From contig NC_080050.1 in assembly GCF_026212465.1 (NCBI RefSeq), forward strand, positions 31,677,570 to 31,741,569: a DNA stretch of 64,000 nt, given 5' to 3'. Source of the stretch: Amaranthus tricolor (taxonomy: Eukaryota > Streptophyta > Magnoliopsida > Caryophyllales > Amaranthaceae). This document shows, in pieces, positions 60,943 through 64,000 of the stretch. Below the pieces are notes generated by a model that saw only the letters and a program-made list of their open reading frames with translations, made no database searches and was not told the origin of the DNA. A program made the translations under genes and the position numbers. Position 1 is the first letter of the stretch; each line of letters begins with the position of its first letter.

Positions 60943-62214
60943 TCATGCTCTTACAGGCTTCTCAAGAACAGCTGACAAATAAATCTCTGATTTTCCTGAC
61001 CCAGATTTCTCTCCTACAACCCATTTCAACTTCTTATACCCAAATTTTTCAATCAATCTGGTTAGATCCCTCTTCTTCTCTTCAGTAGCACAATAGAAAT
61101 TGTCCAACCAGAACAAACCACCAGCCCTCAAAACCCGATCAATATCGAACATCAAAAACTCGAGTTTCTCGGGTTTTCCACCAATATCCAATGAACTTCC
61201 AGCATGAATCAAATCAAACACATTATCATAGAAAGGTAACCTATGATCTAAGCTCATAAACAAAGGTAATAATCCCCTAGCAGCAATGAAATCATTAGAT
61301 GGTGCTTCATTATTCAAGGTTTGGGTAATCACAGTTACATTCTTTTCAGCCATTCTAGCAGCAAAGGTTCCTGACCCACCAGCAATATCAAGTCCAATTC
61401 TAATTCCTTCACCCCCCATACCCAAAACATCATTAATCAAAAAATCATTCTTACCTTTAGCTTTAACAAATCTTTGATTTTCAAACCCATTAACCAAATC
61501 AAAACAACCAACACCACAATCTTTACCTAATTTCTTATTACTATTCAAACAAGTAAAATTCTTACAAGAAAGTCCACTCCAACTAACAATCTTATCACTA
61601 ACAGATTTCCAAAGTGAAATAGGAAAAGGGTAAAGATTTGCTACCTTAGGTATTGTCTTAGCAAAACATCTTCTCCTGGGTAATGGCTCACATCCTTTAG
61701 CAATCAGCTTCTGGGCAATACTCAAATCATCTGGGCATTGTCCATTAACCTTATAGTTCATAAATTGAGACAACATATCCATAGATTTGCTACAAGTATG
61801 GCCCACAGAAGCTACCATTTCTGTGATCCCAGATTTTGAATCTTTCCCTAAAGGCAATGGATGCCTTTGTAAGAAGATTTTAAGCTCATTTGCTGTATTG
61901 GGTTTTGAAACATCAATAGTTTCATACCCAAGAAGCTCTTTTTCCATCTGGGCAAGCTTTTTTTGTGAAGATTCAATCTCTTTTGTGATAAGAGAGACTT
62001 GTTCTGTGATTAAAGATATGTTTTGGTGAGCTTGGTGAATTGGGTTTTGATGATTTGTGTTAGTATTTTTAGGGTTGTAAGTAAAAGCATAAAGAGCAAA
62101 TAGATTTGTAGTAAGAACTGAAAAAAGCATCAATCCATTAACAGCTGATGTACAGATTGTTGCTCTTTTAAATCTTGCAGTTCCATCCCCAATTTTTAGG
62201 GAAACTGATCCCAT
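60943..62214 (-). CDS. membrane-anchored putative SAM-dependent methyltransferase
   Basis: Intronless gene of 423 residues. The Met at 62214 was chosen over one nine codons upstream because MGSVSLKIGDGTARFKRAT is the conserved plant start of this family (At1g29790/At3g27230-type putative methyltransferases). A single hydrophobic segment (about residues 22-44, VNGLMLFSVLTTNLFALYAF) follows a short basic N-terminus and should anchor the protein with the catalytic domain on the other side. A short coiled-coil-like stretch (about 60-97) precedes a Cys-containing region (CKNFTCLNSNK, CGVGCFD). The SAM-binding motif is near 275-284 (LDIAGGSGTF), with DLIHAGSSLDI near 334 as a motif II-like segment and RVLRAGGLFWLDNF near 360. 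Substrate unknown. A pyrimidine-rich leader lies upstream (about 62230-62290). Confidence 0.88.
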   Translation of the reverse strand: MGSVSLKIGDGTARFKRATICTSAVNGLMLFSVLTTNLFALYAFTYNPKNTNTNHQNPIHQAHQNISLITEQVSLITKEIESSQKKLAQMEKELLGYETIDVSKPNTANELKIFLQRHPLPLGKDSKSGITEMVASVGHTCSKSMDMLSQFMNYKVNGQCPDDLSIAQKLIAKGCEPLPRRRCFAKTIPKVANLYPFPISLWKSVSDKIVSWSGLSCKNFTCLNSNKKLGKDCGVGCFDLVNGFENQRFVKAKGKNDFLINDVLGMGGEGIRIGLDIAGGSGTFAARMAEKNVTVITQTLNNEAPSNDFIAARGLLPLFMSLDHRLPFYDNVFDLIHAGSSLDIGGKPEKLEFLMFDIDRVLRAGGLFWLDNFYCATEEKKRDLTRLIEKFGYKKLKWVVGEKSGSGKSEIYLSAVLEKPVRA

Positions 62215-64000
62215 TTTTATCTTACTAGTTGTTTCTAGCAAGAAGTATGAAAATGTTCTTGGGGGAGTGAAGAGGAAGTAGAGATCTAGAGTGACTACTA
62301 GTTGACAAAATAGTGAATTAAAGGGGATGGATTCAGATTCTTATTTTCTTTGACAAAAGTTGATTATGATTATGAGTGAAAATAATGCATGGGGTGTGTA
62401 TTTAGTACTCATGATGACTATTCAAAGACCATATCTAAAGTTAAATGCATATTTAACCAATGTCTGACTCATTGATTGATTAAACGATCAAAATATATGT
62501 TTATTTATGATTTTTAAGCCAATTAAAAAGATGATTTTTATTTTATGCTAGGATTGAAGTAACTCTTAACAATTTTTTCATTTAGTTTGAACTATTTTTT
62601 ATTAAATATATAGTCAATTAGAACTACTTAATTTTTAGAAATAAAGTGTTACGTAAAATAGTTTGTTGGACGATTTTAACTTATTTAGACATGATAGATG
62701 GTTGGGTTGGTCAAACCATCTAATGTTAATATTTGGTAAATTATCAAGCTGAAACAACTTTTTGTTATGAACAAACTATTTTCGAACAAGTTGCTATTAG
62801 CAACGTGTTCAAAATTAATTGATCAAACCAATTGTTAAAAACAATTGATCAAATTAGCTACTCCTATCAACTATTATCTATTAGCTATCAACAATTAGTC
62901 GTTTGCCAAAACACCTTTAAAATATCACTTTTGAATACTTATTTGATTAGTTTGATTTTTTCTTCCAATGACTAACCAACCAATAATAACTAATTTTTTC
63001 AAATTATCTTTTCTAATGGATGACTTAACAATAAACAAAGAAGCTAATTAAACAAGTGAATTAAAAATCTTACTGTGAAACACGCCCCATATATTAGTTA
63101 AATAGTTCAATTAATAAAAATAATAAAAATATAAACTCATTATTTTAAAGTCGTCTTACCGAAAAATGACCTGTAGCACAAACAACTAACGAACAACAAT
63201 AACCAATTGCTAAACACCCCTAGTCTTGTGAGTTATAAGTGTCTGACTTATGGGGGTATTTGTCGGTTGTGACCTGTGATCTTTGATTCTGTGATTAAAG
63301 TGTTGATGATTCAGTTTGATAGCTTCATTTTATGATGATTAATCCAAAGGCTCACGTTTTCCTTCCTTATGTGATTGTGGTTTCACCTTGATGATGGACG
63401 GTTGATGATGTTAGATGTATTAGGATCCACGGTATGTTGATGATTAATCTATAATAAAGTATGATATTTCCATACTTAAGCATTAGTATTCAAGATTCTC
63501 CTCTTGGCAATTGGCATAGAAATCATTTGGGGTGTGTCGGTGACTATAACCTAGGAAGAACAATGGCAATTAATTAAATCAAGAACAAAACTAATAGAAT
63601 GGTGCTAATTTTGCAAGTGTAGCAAATTGTTTTTAAGCTAATTAACATTATAATTGAACTATTATCTGCATTTGATTGAATGTTCTTGTTTTGAAGTCAT
63701 CTCACCAAAAGACGCTCTCTTACAAGAGTAGCTATTTTAGTAATATCGAATACTATAAGATTGAGATCCGCTAACATCTCCATCTAACTTCATTCTCTTT
63801 GCACTCCGCATTTCTTGATACTACTATCCCATCGTTGGACTGACATATCATGTTGATTCACACAATTTGCTCCATGTCGACAACCCTTCGAACTATTGAA
63901 ATACATACATGGCTTTATGATCTTACGTTTTGCATCCCTCGGTTTTGAGTTATTTACAACATCTTGATCTACACCCGAGTGATGGATGGAATGGGCAGAA
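62215..64000. other. promoter of the methyltransferase gene and intergenic DNA
   Basis: The first few hundred bases are presumed 5' UTR and promoter of the minus-strand gene; no clean TATA box was found. The remainder to the window end is AT-rich and without a recognisable gene. Repeated 'gatgatt' words occur around 63300-63450. Confidence 0.5.

Overview
This is a 64 kb piece of a plant nuclear genome. The evidence is introns with GT/AG borders, very AT-rich intergenic DNA, abundant MITEs and LTR-retrotransposon remains, and plant-only gene families. The genes and repeat families suggest a eudicot. Dispersed repeats with a 'gagacGGTCTCaccgtgagac'-type core would fit Caryophyllales (Amaranthaceae and relatives), but that placement is weak.

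Layout, left to right. (1) 1-3.95 kb: the 5' end of a minus-strand filament-like plant protein (FPP) gene, with two coding exons, a 2.3 kb intron in the 5' UTR and the rest of the gene beyond the left edge. (2) 4-13 kb: a gene desert with an 81-bp tandem repeat, an (AT)n tract, MITEs and a palindromic foldback element. (3) 13.3-15.8 kb: a complete four-exon gene for a CRR6-type chloroplast protein (NDH complex assembly). (4) 16.0-21.0 kb: a decayed Ty1/copia retrotransposon. (5) 22.2-22.7 kb: an intronless SAUR gene on the minus strand with a clear TATA box. (6) 23.3-36.3 kb: a mobile-element district with a Stowaway-like element, a 1.1 kb element with about 110-bp inverted repeats, a PIF/Harbinger-like element, several MITEs, and a 2.6 kb MULE-like element carrying a plant-mobile-domain fragment facing a transposase N-terminal fragment. 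(7) 36.8-57.95 kb: a direct tandem duplication in which each unit carries a complete 14-exon AUXIN RESPONSE FACTOR 5 (MONOPTEROS) gene. (8) 60.9-62.2 kb: an intronless membrane-anchored putative methyltransferase on the minus strand.

The main biological feature is the duplicated MONOPTEROS. Both copies predict 885-residue proteins, all 14 exon lengths are identical, and both keep the B3, ARF-middle and PB1 domains and the same upstream ORFs. The introns and 5' flanks differ by several mobile-element insertions, mostly in the downstream unit. Divergence is uneven: the 3' 0.7 kb is essentially identical, non-coding DNA included, whereas intron 1 and the first half of exon 12 are clearly diverged. 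That pattern suggests gene conversion or patchy homogenisation.

Several repeats in the window look related. GC-rich GTCGC palindromes link the MULE-like element, its smaller relative in the downstream unit, a fourfold foldback between the two ARF genes, and the left edge. A hAT-like MITE family recurs in introns of the CRR6-type gene and of the second ARF copy. Coordinates of exons were read by eye from splice signals and frame continuity; mobile-element borders are approximate unless a target-site duplication is given.
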